A stretch of 64,000 nucleotides of DNA from Bombella pluederhausensis (GCF_026385525.1 NZ_JANIDY010000003.1:124001-188000); one strand, 5' to 3'; positions 26,229-35,601 are shown, numbered from the stretch's first letter. Notes: generated by a model not told the origin, from the letters alone. Translations and numbers: made by a program.

Positions 26229-27145
26229 GATGACACCTCATCTGCGTGAATGCGCATGCCATCCTCACCGATGACCCAGCCTGCCTGCTCGGCTGCTTGC
26301 CGCTGGGGACTGTCTTCCAGAAGGATGGGATTGGAATTGTTGATATGGACGAAGAATTTCTTCGGCCTTGTACAGGCAGCAAACTGTTTGAGGGGACCAT
26401 TATCGTCATTGACGGACACATGCCCCATGCGGTGCCCGCTCTTGGGGCTGAGCCCCGTGCGGATCATTTCATCATCCTGCCAGAGGGTACCATCGAAGAA
26501 AAGCAGGTCGGCCCTGCTGGCACGGTCCTTCAGGGTCTGTGTGATCTCGGCACAGCCGGGGACGAACAGCATGGTCTTTTGCCCATCGGAGATGGAGAGG
26601 CCAAGCGTATCATCAGCTTTTGTTCCTTCAGCTTCGGCATAGAGGGGAGCTTTGCCGGGGACTGTGAAGGCTTCAAGCGTCAGGCCGGAGGGAGTGCCAT
26701 CTTTAAGCAGAAGCGGCACGACCGTGCCTTCTGTAATGGCAATACGGGGAATGATGGAGCGGTCCAGTGCCTCGAAGATGGGATTCCGGTCCAGTTGGGC
26801 GAGGGTGGAGGCACTGCCCATCAGGGTGAAGGGTTCCCGCTCCCGCAGGGTCAGCAGCCCGGTGATGGCGTCAATTTCCGCTCCGGCAAGGATAACACCC
26901 TGAATCGGTGTGCCACGGGTGGCACCTGTCTGATGAAGGGCTGGAGTGGCCAGAATCTGCTGGCGGAGATCCGGCGAGGCATTGAGGAGGAACCAGTGTT
27001 TTCCATCACCACTGACGGCAAGAGAGGCCTGCGTGCGGGGCTTGGCCCGTTTCCCTTCTCTGGCCAGAAGACAGCCCGGAGCTGCGGAGTTCCATTGCGG
27101 GAAGCCGCCACCGGCTCCGGCCCCCAGAATAATGACATCAAGCAC
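26225..27145 (-). CDS. pqqB: PQQ synthesis protein PqqB (metallo-beta-lactamase fold)
   Basis: The start is taken as GTG at 27145 (reading MLDVIILGAGAGGGFPQWN), the family's usual N-terminus, with AAAGGTGG about 8 bases upstream; an earlier in-frame GTG at 27175 adds ten atypical residues. The 306-residue protein has the GGGFPQWN and NASPDLRQQI landmarks, and later FFDGTLW and GHVSVND. PqqB is a metal-dependent hydroxylase-like enzyme acting on the cross-linked Glu-Tyr intermediate. It lies 185 bases after pqqA, separated by a long hairpin. Confidence 0.95.
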   Translation of the reverse strand: MLDVIILGAGAGGGFPQWNSAAPGCLLAREGKRAKPRTQASLAVSGDGKHWFLLNASPDLRQQILATPALHQTGATRGTPIQGVILAGAEIDAITGLLTLREREPFTLMGSASTLAQLDRNPIFEALDRSIIPRIAITEGTVVPLLLKDGTPSGLTLEAFTVPGKAPLYAEAEGTKADDTLGLSISDGQKTMLFVPGCAEITQTLKDRASRADLLFFDGTLWQDDEMIRTGLSPKSGHRMGHVSVNDDNGPLKQFAACTRPKKFFVHINNSNPILLEDSPQRQAAEQAGWVIGEDGMRIHADEVSS

Positions 27146-27270
27146 GACAGAGACCACCTTTCTCCAGCATGGCACTGATGGTCATCATCAGGCGGCTGGC
27201 TGTGTCCGTGTTACGCACCTGCAAAGCTGTAAGAAGGCGGAAATGTTCCGCAGGATCAGTCAGGCGCGGA

Positions 27271-27309
27271 AACAGGGAGGTATGACAGGACTGCCAAAAC
27301 CTCCCTGTT
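27271..27309 (-). promoter_or_regulatory. Hairpin between pqqA and pqqB
   Basis: AACAGGGAGGT (27271-27281) pairs perfectly with ACCTCCCTGTT (27299-27309), an 11-base stem with a 17-base loop. There is no T-run on the minus strand. It probably gives a stable pqqA mRNA and less transcript for pqqBCDE, which fits the need for more PqqA substrate than enzyme. Confidence 0.7.
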
Positions 27310-27330
27310 ATGCGTATGTCTGCGCGGAGA

Positions 27331-27411
27331 TTACTTCTTCTCGCCACAGACATAGGAGTTGATTTCGCCGCCCAGAGGGATCTCGGTTACTTTCGGTGTG
27401 TTCCATGCCAT
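27331..27411 (-). CDS. pqqA: PQQ precursor peptide PqqA
   Basis: This 26-residue gene begins MAWNTPKVTEIPLGGE with Glu16 and Tyr20 at the exact places of the residues that are joined to form PQQ (EINSY). A GGAG ribosome site lies 9 bases upstream. It is the first gene of the pqq operon. The peptide is cut and modified by PqqE with PqqD, then by PqqB and PqqC. The 246-base region upstream (27412-27657) must hold its promoter; no clear hexamers were picked out. Confidence 0.96.
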   Translation of the reverse strand: MAWNTPKVTEIPLGGEINSYVCGEKK

Positions 27412-27669
27412 GATGGTACTCCTTATTACTGGTCAGTGCAGGGCCTTCCGGTAGGGAAGAACGGGCCTGCCGGGGCAGGATAGAGCAGAAGCTGCAGGAA
27501 ATGCCAGAAGAAACGTGAGCACCTGTTACGGTGTGATTGCATCCCGGCCATGCAGCGTCTGACATCATGGTGATTGCTGGTAAAGGAAGCGTTTTTCTGG
27601 CAGGAGCAGGGCAGAAAGATGTGAAAAGCCGCCAATAGCGGCAGAACGGAACAGTGGATGAGGAAAGCT

Positions 27670-28293
27670 ATGGTTGAGCAGTCACGGCGGGGCGTGTGTC
27701 TGGTGATTTCGGCACCATCAGGGGCGGGAAAGTCCACCATAGCGCAGGCCCTTCGTAAGGCCGATCCGACCATTTTCACGTCTGTGTCTGTTACGACCCG
27801 CAGCCCCCGTCCCGGTGAGGAAGAAGGGGTGCATTATTATTTCCGTGATCTGGAGACCTTTCGCCGCATGGCAGCAGATGGCGAGCTGCTGGAATGGGCC
27901 GAGGTGTTCGGTCGTGGCTATGGTACGCCCCGTGCCCCGTTGGAGGAAGCTCTTGCCGCTGGGCGTGATGTGATTCTGGATATTGACTGGCAGGGCTGTC
28001 GCCTGATGCGGAAGGCCATGCCGAATGATGTGGTCGGGCTGTTTGTTCTGCCGCCGTCCCTTGAAGAACTGGAAGCCCGACTCCGGGGGCGCAACTCGGA
28101 CAGTGATGAAGAAATTGCCTCGCGTATGAAGGCGGCCATGAGCGAGATTTCTCATTGGCCGGAGTTTGATTACGTCTTGATTAATGATGATCTGGACAGA
28201 GCTGTCGAAGAAGCCCAGTCCGTTCTGGCCGCCAGTCGCCTCGCCCGGGCCCGCCGCAGAGATGTGGAAGCCCTTTGGCCAGTAGCGGGCTAA
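27670..28293 (+). CDS. gmk: Guanylate kinase
   Basis: The start at 27670 has AGGA 5 bases upstream and gives 207 residues, the usual length; an ATG at 27658 is a possible alternative. It has the P-loop SAPSGAGKST, the GMP-binding SVTTRSPRPGE and GVHYYF, and DIDWQG. It phosphorylates GMP to GDP in the cytoplasm. It runs divergently from pqqA and is followed after 49 bases by hisG. Confidence 0.95.
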   Translation: MVEQSRRGVCLVISAPSGAGKSTIAQALRKADPTIFTSVSVTTRSPRPGEEEGVHYYFRDLETFRRMAADGELLEWAEVFGRGYGTPRAPLEEALAAGRDVILDIDWQGCRLMRKAMPNDVVGLFVLPPSLEELEARLRGRNSDSDEEIASRMKAAMSEISHWPEFDYVLINDDLDRAVEEAQSVLAASRLARARRRDVEALWPVAG

Positions 28294-28342
28294 GGGCGGC
28301 TCTGATAAGCTGGACCCGTATGTTGCAAGCAGGAGCTTAACC

Positions 28343-29035
28343 ATGACTGATATGCAGGCAAAGACGCCGCTTATTCTGGCCCTTCCAAAAGGGCGGATTC
28401 TCAAGGCCTTACGTCCTGTCCTGCATCATACGGGTTTTGAACCGGCACAGGACTGTCTGGATGAGAGCAGCCGCCGCCTTCGCTTCCCTACCTCCAGCCC
28501 GGGGCTGGATGTTGTGCGGGTGCGCTCTTTTGATGTGGCGACTTTCGTGGCCTATGGCGGTGCAGATATTGGTGTCTGCGGTGCGGATGTGCTGCTGGAG
28601 TTTGATTATCCCGATCTGTATGCTCCGCTGGACCTCGGCATTGGTGGGTGCCGCATTGCCGTGGCCCGTCCGAAGGGAAGCGGCGATGATGAGCCGCCAG
28701 AAGGACGGTCCCGCCTGCGGGTGGCGACCAAATACCCGGCTATTGCCCGCCGCCATTTTGCGTCACGGGCTATCAATGCCGAGATCGTGCATCTTCACGG
28801 GGCGATGGAGCTGGCCCCGGCGCTGGATATGGCCGATGTGATTGTGGACCTTGTCGATACGGGCTCTACCCTTCGGGCCAATGGTCTGGAGGAAGTGGAA
28901 ACGATCGCTCATGTGACCAGTCGCCTGATTGTGAACCGCATTGCCCTGAAAACCCGCCCAGAAGAAGTTGGTAGCCTGATCGAGCGCTTCCGTTCTGCTG
29001 TTGCCCAGTCTGTCCAGAAAGGGGAGTCCGTCTGA
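28343..29035 (+). CDS. hisG: ATP phosphoribosyltransferase, short form
   Basis: The 230-residue protein is of the short HisG type, without the C-terminal regulatory domain, so a separate HisZ subunit is expected elsewhere. It has ALPKGRIL at the N-terminus, and the phosphoribosyl-binding DLVDTGSTLRANGL. It catalyses the first step of histidine synthesis from ATP and PRPP. CAGGAG precedes the ATG. Its stop overlaps the hisD start by one base (TGATG), indicating coupling. Confidence 0.95.
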   Translation: MTDMQAKTPLILALPKGRILKALRPVLHHTGFEPAQDCLDESSRRLRFPTSSPGLDVVRVRSFDVATFVAYGGADIGVCGADVLLEFDYPDLYAPLDLGIGGCRIAVARPKGSGDDEPPEGRSRLRVATKYPAIARRHFASRAINAEIVHLHGAMELAPALDMADVIVDLVDTGSTLRANGLEEVETIAHVTSRLIVNRIALKTRPEEVGSLIERFRSAVAQSVQKGESV

Positions 29036-30327
29036 TGAAACGCCTGAACACGACATCACCGCAGTTTGCAACCGAGCTGAAGGCTGTTCTGGCCCGTAGA
29101 GGGGAGCAGAGTGGCTCTGTGGCGGAGCCGGTCCGGGCGATTCTGGCAGATGTGCAGAAGCGTGGCGATGAGGCCCTTTGTGATTACACGGAGCGGTTTG
29201 ACCGGCTGAAGCTTTCCCCCGCCCAGCTGCGCATCAGCGAGGCGGAAATCAGGGAAACGGCAGACCGTGTGGCCCCGGAGACGAAAGAGGCTCTGGCTCT
29301 GGCGGCAAAGCGCATTCGGGCGTTCCATGAAGCGCAGTTGCCTAAGGACCTTGATTACACGGATGACGCTGGCCTGCGGCTGGGGATGCGCTGGACGGCT
29401 TTGGATGCGGCTGGTCTGTACGTTCCCGGTGGCAAGGCGGCCTATCCGTCTTCTGTGCTGATGAATGCGCTTCCGGCTCATGTGGCTGGGGTCAAGCGTC
29501 TGGCCATGTGTGTGCCAACGCCGGATGGCGTGTTGAATCCGTTGGTCATGGAGGCCGCCCGCCTTTGTGGTGTGACGGAGATTTACCGCATCGGTGGGGC
29601 GCAGGCTGTGGGCGCTCTAGCCTATGGAACACCGACCATTGCGCCGGTGGATCGTATTGTCGGGCCGGGTAATGCCTTTGTGGCAGAAGCCAAGCGGCAG
29701 GTGTTCGGCCATGTGGGAATCGACAGCATCGCCGGGCCGTCCGAGGTTGTGGTGGTGGCGGATGGTCAGAATGATCCCCGCCTCGTGGCGATTGACCTGC
29801 TGGCACAGGCGGAACATGACGAGCAGGCCCAGTCCGTTCTCATCACGCAGGATGAAGCCTTTGCCGACAGGGTGATCGCTGCGGTTGAGGAGGAATTGAA
29901 GACGCTGCCTCGTGCCAAGATTGCCCGCAAAAGCTGGGATGATTGCGGTGCAGTCGTGATCGTTCGGTCCGAGGATGAAGCGGCTGAAGTGGTGAATGAG
30001 TTTGCCCCGGAGCATCTGGAAGTCTTGTTGGATGATCCTCGTGTTTTCAGCCAGAAGGTTCGTCATGCCGGGGCGATCTTTATGGGGCGTTTCTGCCCGG
30101 AAGCTGTTGGTGATTATGTCGGTGGGCCGAATCATGTTCTGCCGACCAGTCGCACGGCCCGCTTTGCTTCTGGCCTGTCCGTCTATGACTTCCTGAAGCG
30201 GACAACCTCCATTGAGACGGATATGGAAGGGCTGAAAAAGGTTGGTCCTGCCGGTGTCATTCTGGCTCGTGAAGAAGGGCTGGACGCCCATGCCCTAAGC
30301 CTGTCCGAGCGTCTGAAACTCGGTTGA
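29035..30327 (+). CDS. hisD: Histidinol dehydrogenase
   Basis: The 430-residue protein shows GLYVPGGKAAYPSSVLMNA, the active-site IGGAQAVGALAYGT, AGPSEVVVVAD, QAEHDEQAQ with zinc-binding residues, and GPNHVLPT. It oxidises histidinol to histidine in two NAD-dependent steps. It is the second gene of a hisGD pair and ends at a strong terminator. Confidence 0.95.
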   Translation: MKRLNTTSPQFATELKAVLARRGEQSGSVAEPVRAILADVQKRGDEALCDYTERFDRLKLSPAQLRISEAEIRETADRVAPETKEALALAAKRIRAFHEAQLPKDLDYTDDAGLRLGMRWTALDAAGLYVPGGKAAYPSSVLMNALPAHVAGVKRLAMCVPTPDGVLNPLVMEAARLCGVTEIYRIGGAQAVGALAYGTPTIAPVDRIVGPGNAFVAEAKRQVFGHVGIDSIAGPSEVVVVADGQNDPRLVAIDLLAQAEHDEQAQSVLITQDEAFADRVIAAVEEELKTLPRAKIARKSWDDCGAVVIVRSEDEAAEVVNEFAPEHLEVLLDDPRVFSQKVRHAGAIFMGRFCPEAVGDYVGGPNHVLPTSRTARFASGLSVYDFLKRTTSIETDMEGLKKVGPAGVILAREEGLDAHALSLSERLKLG

Positions 30328-30342
30328 TGGGTCTTTGTGCAG

Positions 30343-30377
30343 AAAGGGCCGCTTCCTGATGGGAGCGGCCCTTTTTT
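30343..30377 (+). terminator. Rho-independent terminator after hisD
   Basis: GGGCCGCT (30346-30353) pairs with AGCGGCCC (30364-30371), followed by a T6 run. Confidence 0.9.
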
Positions 30378-30400
30378 ATTCCGGCATCATGAAGCGGGTT

Positions 30401-31180
30401 TCAGCCCCGCAGGAACTCCAGCATCATGGCGTTGAAGTTTGTGGGGTCTTCAACATGGACCCAATGGCCGGTATTGGGGATGGTCTTGATGTCGGCTTCA
30501 GGGAAATAACTCCGGATGACATCATGATGCTGCGGCTTGATGTAGGGTGAATCCCCACCACGGATGAACAGGGCCGGTCCATCCCATGTCTTGCCTTTGA
30601 AGACATCTTCCGGCCAGCTCTGGATGACAGGGAAGCTGGCGACAATGTCTGTAACGCCAATGTTCCACTGGGCCGGGTTGCCGGGTGTGATGTGCTGGGC
30701 AATCAGCTCGCCCACGGAGGGGTCTTCTGTCAGGTCATGCAGGAATTTGCGGATTTCGGCATGGCTGCTCAGGGCAGGAAGTGGCGTGTGGTAAAGCTGC
30801 TGTGCCAGATCATGCTGGCCATGGATCATGACATCCGGGGCGATATCCGCCACCAGCAGTTTTTTGAACCGCTCTGGGGCTGTCAGCACCGTGGCCATGG
30901 CCGTTTTGCCGCCCATGGAGTGCCCTACGATATAGGCGTCCTTGATGCCCAGTGCATCCATGCTTTCCAGCACATCCTTGGCCATTTCCGGGTAGGAGAT
31001 GGGTGCATGGGGGCTGTCACCGTGGCAGCGGAGGTCGAACGCTACCGTCTTGAAGTAGGGGCTGAGTGCTCTCTGGAGAATACCCAGATTGCGGGCCCGT
31101 CCGAAGACGCCATGAAGCAGGACAACTGTCGGTGCATCATCCACACCTGTTTCATTACGAACAAGGGAAGCGAGCTGCAT
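30401..31180 (-). CDS. Alpha/beta hydrolase (YbfF/ABHD11-like esterase)
   Basis: The 259-residue protein has the oxyanion-hole LLHGVFGRARN, the nucleophile elbow GHSMGG (Ser88), FIRGGDSPY with a likely acid residue, and NTGHWVH with the catalytic His239. The pattern HGD/RCHGDS and the length match YbfF-type acyl esterases, whose substrates are short acyl thioesters or esters; the real substrate is not known. It is cytoplasmic, with no signal peptide. It converges with hisD and has no close partner. Confidence 0.85.
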   Translation of the reverse strand: MQLASLVRNETGVDDAPTVVLLHGVFGRARNLGILQRALSPYFKTVAFDLRCHGDSPHAPISYPEMAKDVLESMDALGIKDAYIVGHSMGGKTAMATVLTAPERFKKLLVADIAPDVMIHGQHDLAQQLYHTPLPALSSHAEIRKFLHDLTEDPSVGELIAQHITPGNPAQWNIGVTDIVASFPVIQSWPEDVFKGKTWDGPALFIRGGDSPYIKPQHHDVIRSYFPEADIKTIPNTGHWVHVEDPTNFNAMMLEFLRG

Positions 31181-31321
31181 GACTGTAACCCTCTAACGGA
31201 CTGAAATAATTGATAAGAGCTGCCGCTTATAAAGTTATTCAGGATAAAATCAATCCTATATTATTTATGAGTGTCATTACATAAGGTTCATTTCTGTAAA
31301 GAAATAGTATCCGGTGCAGGC

Positions 31322-31368
31322 CTATATCATGCTGTTGTGCCTATAAGGGGTGATGTGCCTAGATATAG
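31322..31368 (+). repeat. Inverted repeat in the leader of metY
   Basis: CTATATC (31322-31328) and GATATAG (31362-31368) form a 7-base stem, extended by flanking GCC/GGC. It lies 58 bases before the metY start. It does not match a known SAM or SAH riboswitch by eye; the role is open. Confidence 0.35.
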
Positions 31369-31425
31369 TGGCCCGGTCCTCCCCGCAGGTGGAACGGATG
31401 AGAATAAAAAGGCAAGGAGGCCATG

Positions 31426-32715
31426 ATGGCACGCAGAACACGGCACCCTGAGACACTGGCCCTTCATGCGGGTTGGCGGGCAGACCCTGTGACGGGGTCG
31501 GTCGTTCCGCCCATTCACCAGACGACATCCTATCAGTTTGAAAGCAGCCAGCAGGCCGCAGATCGCTTTGCCCTGAAAGATGTGGGCATGATCTATTCCC
31601 GCCTGACAAATCCAACTGTGGATGTGTTCGAGAAGCGCATGGCAGCACTGGAGGGCGGAGCGGCTGCCGTTGCGGTGGCATCCGGTCAGGCTGCGGCGGC
31701 TATGGCGGTGCAGACACTGGCAGAGGCCGGGGATAATATCGTCAGCGGAACGGACCTGTATGGTGGGACTTGGAACCTGTTTGCCCATACATTGAAGAAT
31801 ATGGGCATAGAGGTGCGCTTCGTGGACCCGTCCGATCCATCCGCTTTTGAAGCGGCCAGTGATGAGCGGACACGGGCCTGGTATCTGGAAACCCTGCCCA
31901 ACCCCAAGCTGGTCGTGGCCCCAATGGCGGCCATTGCCAACGCAGGGCGGGCTCTGGGGATTCCGCTGATTGTTGATAATACGGCGGCGCCCCTGCTGGC
32001 CCGGCCGCTGGAACAGGGAGCGGCCATTACGGTCTATTCCGCCACCAAATATATTGGTGGGCATGGGACATCCATTGGTGGGCTCATCATTGATGGTGGT
32101 CAGTTTGACTGGGCACAGCGTCATCCGCTGCTGACACAGCCAGACCCCAGCTATCACGGGGCCATCTGGACAGAAGCTGCCCGTCCGCTGGGGCCGGTGG
32201 CTTATGCTCTGCGCGCTAGAGCTGTGTTGCTGCGGGATGGCGGGGCAGCTCTGTCGCCCTTCAATGCATTTCAGCTCATTCAGGGGGTGGAGACGTTGCC
32301 GCTGCGGATGCCTCGCCATTGTGAGAATGCGTTGAAGGTGGCGCAGTTTCTGCAAGAACGGACCGATGTGGAGCGTGTGATCTATCCGGCATTGCAGGAA
32401 GGTGAAACCCGCAAACGTGCCGAAGCTGTTCTGAAAGGTGGATTCGGTGGGCTTGTCGGTTTTGAGCTGCCCGGGGGCCGTGAGGCAGGCCAGCGTTTCA
32501 TTGATGCGCTGGAGCTGTTTTACCATGTGGCGAATATCGGGGATGCCCGCAGTCTGGCCATTCATCCGGCGTCCACCACTCATGCCCAGCTGAGCGAGGC
32601 AGAGCAGAAGGCGGCGGGTGTGTCACCGGGCTATGTCCGGCTTTCCATCGGTCTGGAACATCCTGAAGATATTCTGGATGATCTGGCGCAGGCGCTGGAT
32701 CGTGCCGCTGGGTGA
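31426..32715 (+). CDS. metY: O-acetylhomoserine aminocarboxypropyltransferase (sulfhydrylase)
   Basis: The second ATG, at 31426, lies 5 bases after AAGGAGG and is preferred over 31423. The 429-residue PLP enzyme has YSRLTNPTVDVFE, the PLP Lys208 in YSATKYIGGHG, and PFNAFQLIQGVETLPLR, which is typical of MetY rather than cystathionine gamma-synthase. It makes homocysteine from O-acetylhomoserine and sulfide. The 245-base upstream region holds an inverted repeat but no clear riboswitch. A RidA-family gene follows at 92 bases. Confidence 0.9.
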   Translation: MARRTRHPETLALHAGWRADPVTGSVVPPIHQTTSYQFESSQQAADRFALKDVGMIYSRLTNPTVDVFEKRMAALEGGAAAVAVASGQAAAAMAVQTLAEAGDNIVSGTDLYGGTWNLFAHTLKNMGIEVRFVDPSDPSAFEAASDERTRAWYLETLPNPKLVVAPMAAIANAGRALGIPLIVDNTAAPLLARPLEQGAAITVYSATKYIGGHGTSIGGLIIDGGQFDWAQRHPLLTQPDPSYHGAIWTEAARPLGPVAYALRARAVLLRDGGAALSPFNAFQLIQGVETLPLRMPRHCENALKVAQFLQERTDVERVIYPALQEGETRKRAEAVLKGGFGGLVGFELPGGREAGQRFIDALELFYHVANIGDARSLAIHPASTTHAQLSEAEQKAAGVSPGYVRLSIGLEHPEDILDDLAQALDRAAG

Positions 32716-32807
32716 GGTGTGTTTCCTGTCCGCTCCTCTTGGCAAGGCTTTCTTTACGGCGCAGTGTGGCGGATGCATAAAATGATGAACAGGAAAGGAA
32801 AATTATC

Positions 32808-33275
32808 ATGTCCACACCAGAAAGCCGCCTTGCCGAGCTGAATATTGAACTGCCCGTAGCGGCGGCTCCGGTGGCTAACTATCTGCCTGTCGTGAGGACA
32901 GGTAATCTGCTGGTCGTGTCCGGGCAGTTGCCGCTGGTGGATGGCAAGTTGCTGATTACCGGCAAGCTGGGGGCTGAGGTCTCCAATCAGGCAGGGACAG
33001 CCTGTGCACGGGCCTGCTTCATCAATATTCTGGCTCAGCTCAATACGGCACTGAAGGGTGATCTCTCCCGTGTGCGCCGTGTTGTGCGCCTTGGTGGCTT
33101 CATGGCCTGCACGCCGGACTTCACCGACCATGCCGCCGTGATGAACGGGGCCTCTGACCTTGCAGCGGCCGTGTTTGCGGGTGAAGTCGGGCAGCATGCC
33201 CGTTCCACCGTTGGTGTGCCCAGCCTGCCGCTGAATGCGCCGGTCGAGGTTGAAGCGATGTTTGAAGTCGCCTGA
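32808..33275 (+). CDS. RidA family protein (reactive enamine/imine deaminase-like)
   Basis: The 155-residue protein has VVSGQLPL near residue 38, GFMACTPDF, and QHARSTVGV with the Arg that binds substrate in RidA proteins, followed by LPLNAPVEVEA. RidA proteins hydrolyse reactive imines freed by PLP enzymes, so the place right after PLP-dependent metY makes sense. It is followed by two terminators in tandem. The subfamily (about 155 residues, long N-terminus) is not classic RidA, and its activity is inferred. Confidence 0.9.
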   Translation: MSTPESRLAELNIELPVAAAPVANYLPVVRTGNLLVVSGQLPLVDGKLLITGKLGAEVSNQAGTACARACFINILAQLNTALKGDLSRVRRVVRLGGFMACTPDFTDHAAVMNGASDLAAAVFAGEVGQHARSTVGVPSLPLNAPVEVEAMFEVA

Positions 33276-33296
33276 GTGTTCGGCTTTTGATAAAGG

Positions 33297-33334
33297 CGGG
33301 CCGCTCATCCCTGTGGGGTGAACGGCCCGTTTTT
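33297..33334 (+). terminator. Rho-independent terminator after the RidA gene
   Basis: CGGGCCG (33297-33303) pairs with CGGCCCG (33323-33329), with inner TCA/TGA and CCC/GGG pairs, followed by T5. Confidence 0.88.
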
Positions 33335-33340
33335 CGTTAG

Positions 33341-33371
33341 GGACCCCGTATCATATTGGGGGGTTCTTTTT
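33341..33371 (+). terminator. Second, tandem terminator
   Basis: GGACCCC (33341-33347) pairs with GGGGTTC (33360-33366) with one G-U, followed by T5. Confidence 0.7.
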
Positions 33372-33457
33372 AGTGGGTTGCCTGTTATGGAGGAAAGACA
33401 CCGCCAGAACCGTTCAGGGGCGGTTTGACTGTAATCTGTAAAAGGATGGATTAACGG

Positions 33458-33706
33458 ATGAGTGATACAATTCCTGATCGTCTCTCAATTTACCCGGACA
33501 GCCCGTATTTCAATGAAGACATACTGGGCCGTGGCATTGGTGTGCGCTTCAAGGGTGAAGAAAAGACCAATGTTGAGGAATATTGCATCAGCGAGGGGTG
33601 GATCCGTGTGTCTGTCGGGCGGACGCTGGACCGGCGTGGTCGCCCGATGACGCTGAAGCTGAGCGGTCCTGTTGAAGTGTGGTTCAAGGATGATGCCAAC
33701 TCCTGA
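33458..33706 (+). CDS. DUF3297 family protein
   Basis: The 82-residue protein matches the DUF3297 pattern as I know it: PDRLSIYPDSPYFNEDILGR at the N-terminus, FKGEEKTNVEEYCISEGW in the middle and DRRGRPMTLKL near the end. The function is unknown; it has no signal or membrane segment. It lies 15 bases before mntH and is probably in one transcript with it. A small hairpin (ACCGCC/GGCGGT, 33400-33424) lies in its leader. Confidence 0.85.
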   Translation: MSDTIPDRLSIYPDSPYFNEDILGRGIGVRFKGEEKTNVEEYCISEGWIRVSVGRTLDRRGRPMTLKLSGPVEVWFKDDANS

Positions 33707-33721
33707 TTCAGGGGAGCCGGC

Positions 33722-35050
33722 ATGACAGAAAGGGGCGGAACGGTGAAAGAGGCAGAAGCCATGCCTTTGGGAGATGCTGGCCACGGTGCTGTTACGGTAC
33801 CGGCACGGGCGAGCTTCTGGTTCCGCCGTTTTCTGGCCTTTGTAGGGCCGGGATACATGGTGGCCGTGGGCTATATGGACCCCGGCAACTGGGCGACTGA
33901 CCTTCAGGGTGGGGCGCAGTTTGGCTATCGGCTGCTGTCGGTCATTCTGCTGGCCAATGTCATGGCTGTCCTGCTTCAAGCCCTTGCGGCGCGGTTGGGG
34001 ATCGTCACCGGGAAAGACCTTGCACAGGCCTGTCGGGACTGGCTGCCTCAATGGCTCAATCTGCCCCTTTGGCTGACCTGTGAACTGGCCATCATTGCGT
34101 GTGATCTGGCCGAGGTTATCGGGACGGCAGTAGCGCTGAATCTGCTGTTTGGCATGTCCATCATGGCCGGAACGCTGATTTCCGTGCTGGATGTGTTCAT
34201 CGTCCTGCTGCTCATGCGGCGGGGGATGCGGGCGCTGGAAGCCTTTGTCATTACTCTGTTGGGGATCATTGCCGTCTGTTTCGGGGTGCAGCTTGTGGCG
34301 GCGGCTCCTCCGGTGGCTGCGGTGCTGAAAGGGTTCATGCCTTCGGCAACGGTCTTTACCAACCCGGGTATGCTTTATATTGCCATTGGCATTATTGGGG
34401 CGACCGTCATGCCCCATAATCTCTATCTTCATTCTTCGCTGGTTAAGAGCCGTACCTACCCCCGCACGGATGAGGGACGGCAGGATGCGCTGCGCTGGGC
34501 GACATGGGACAGCACTCTGGCCCTGACGCTGGCTCTGTTCATCAATGCGGCTATCCTGATCGTGGCGGCGGCGGCTTTTCATGGCACGGGCCATCAGGAT
34601 GTGGCGGAGATCAGCGATGCGTGGAAGCTCCTGTCGCCCGTGCTGGGATTCGGGCTGGCCTCCACATTATTTGCCGTAGCCCTTCTTGCTGCCGGGACTA
34701 ATTCCACCGTGACCGGGACACTGGCCGGACAGATCATCATGGAAGGCTTCCTGCATCTTCAGTTGCCTTACTGGGCACGGCGGCTTTTGACCCGTGGTCT
34801 GGCTGTTCTGCCCGTCATTGTCGTGATAGCCATTTTCGGACAGGGCAAGGTGGGTGACTTGCTGATGTTCAGTCAGGTCGTGCTGTCCATGCAGCTGCCT
34901 TTTGCCATGATCCCGCTGGTCTGGTTCGTTTCCAGCAAGAAGTATATGGGGCGTTTCTGCCTGTCGCCCGTGCTGGCTGTGCTCTCATGGCTGGTCGTGC
35001 TGGTGATTGTGGCCCTGAACGTCAAGCTTCTGGGTGATGCCCTGTTCTGA
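33722..35050 (+). CDS. mntH: Nramp family divalent metal (Mn2+/Fe2+) transporter
   Basis: The 442-residue protein has about eleven membrane segments. Transmembrane segment 1 has the metal-binding DPGN (Asp53-Asn56) and segment 6 has [11 protein letters not shown]; both are the hallmark Nramp sites. It imports Mn2+ or Fe2+ with protons. The gene lies just after a DUF3297 gene and converges with a flavin reductase gene, 6 bases apart at the stops. No metal-dependent riboswitch or MntR/Fur box was found by eye. Confidence 0.93.
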   Translation: MTERGGTVKEAEAMPLGDAGHGAVTVPARASFWFRRFLAFVGPGYMVAVGYMDPGNWATDLQGGAQFGYRLLSVILLANVMAVLLQALAARLGIVTGKDLAQACRDWLPQWLNLPLWLTCELAIIACDLAEVIGTAVALNLLFGMSIMAGTLISVLDVFIVLLLMRRGMRALEAFVITLLGIIAVCFGVQLVAAAPPVAAVLKGFMPSATVFTNPGMLYIAIGIIGATVMPHNLYLHSSLVKSRTYPRTDEGRQDALRWATWDSTLALTLALFINAAILIVAAAAFHGTGHQDVAEISDAWKLLSPVLGFGLASTLFAVALLAAGTNSTVTGTLAGQIIMEGFLHLQLPYWARRLLTRGLAVLPVIVVIAIFGQGKVGDLLMFSQVVLSMQLPFAMIPLVWFVSSKKYMGRFCLSPVLAVLSWLVVLVIVALNVKLLGDALF

Positions 35051-35056
35051 CAGGTT

Positions 35057-35551
35057 TCAGCAGGGGGTGCATTTGGGGGGCAGGTAATGGAAGGCCCTGT
35101 CGAACCATGTCAGGCCATGACCGGCTCCATCCTGAACCGTGATGGTATGGGCACGGCAGATCAGGACGTCATGCGTGCCGATGCTGTGCGTGTCATCAAT
35201 CGTACAGTCGAGCGTGGCGAGGGCTGTTTCCAGCAAAGGCGAGCCAAGCGGGCCATTCTGCCATGTTCCATGGGTGAAACGTTCCGGAGCGGTCAGGGTA
35301 CTGTTGGCGAAGGCAAAGGCAAGGCTATCATGGCCTTTGCCGAGAATGCTGATCCCTAAACGCCTGTTCTTTAGAAATGCCTGATGGGACTGGTTGCTGC
35401 GGTTCAGGCAGACCAGCACGGTCGGCGGTGTGTCTGTCACGCTGGTAATGGCGGAGACAGTCAGGCCGTGGCGGCCTGCCGGGCCATCGGTCGTAACAAG
35501 AACGACAGGGGAGCCTAACCGGCTCATGGCATTGCGGAAGACAGCCTGCAT
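35057..35551 (-). CDS. Flavin reductase family protein (HpaC-like)
   Basis: The 164-residue protein begins MQAVFRNAMSRLGSPVVLVT and has GRHGLTVSAITSVTDTPPTV, the flavin-binding segment of flavin reductase-like proteins; VCLNRSNQSH and ISILGKGH follow. The family supplies reduced FMN or FAD to monooxygenases, but no oxygenase gene is nearby, so the partner is unknown. It starts next to two nested inverted repeats. Confidence 0.85.
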   Translation of the reverse strand: MQAVFRNAMSRLGSPVVLVTTDGPAGRHGLTVSAITSVTDTPPTVLVCLNRSNQSHQAFLKNRRLGISILGKGHDSLAFAFANSTLTAPERFTHGTWQNGPLGSPLLETALATLDCTIDDTHSIGTHDVLICRAHTITVQDGAGHGLTWFDRAFHYLPPKCTPC

Positions 35552-35601
35552 GACGGGACCTTCTGGCAGTGATAAAACAGGACCAAAGAAGGACGGATAA
35601 T

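Noticed and set aside
31181-31425. Possible SAM or SAH riboswitch upstream of metY
   Set aside because: The region has a 7-base inverted repeat but none of the conserved cores of SAM-I, SAM-II or SAH aptamers that I can recall.
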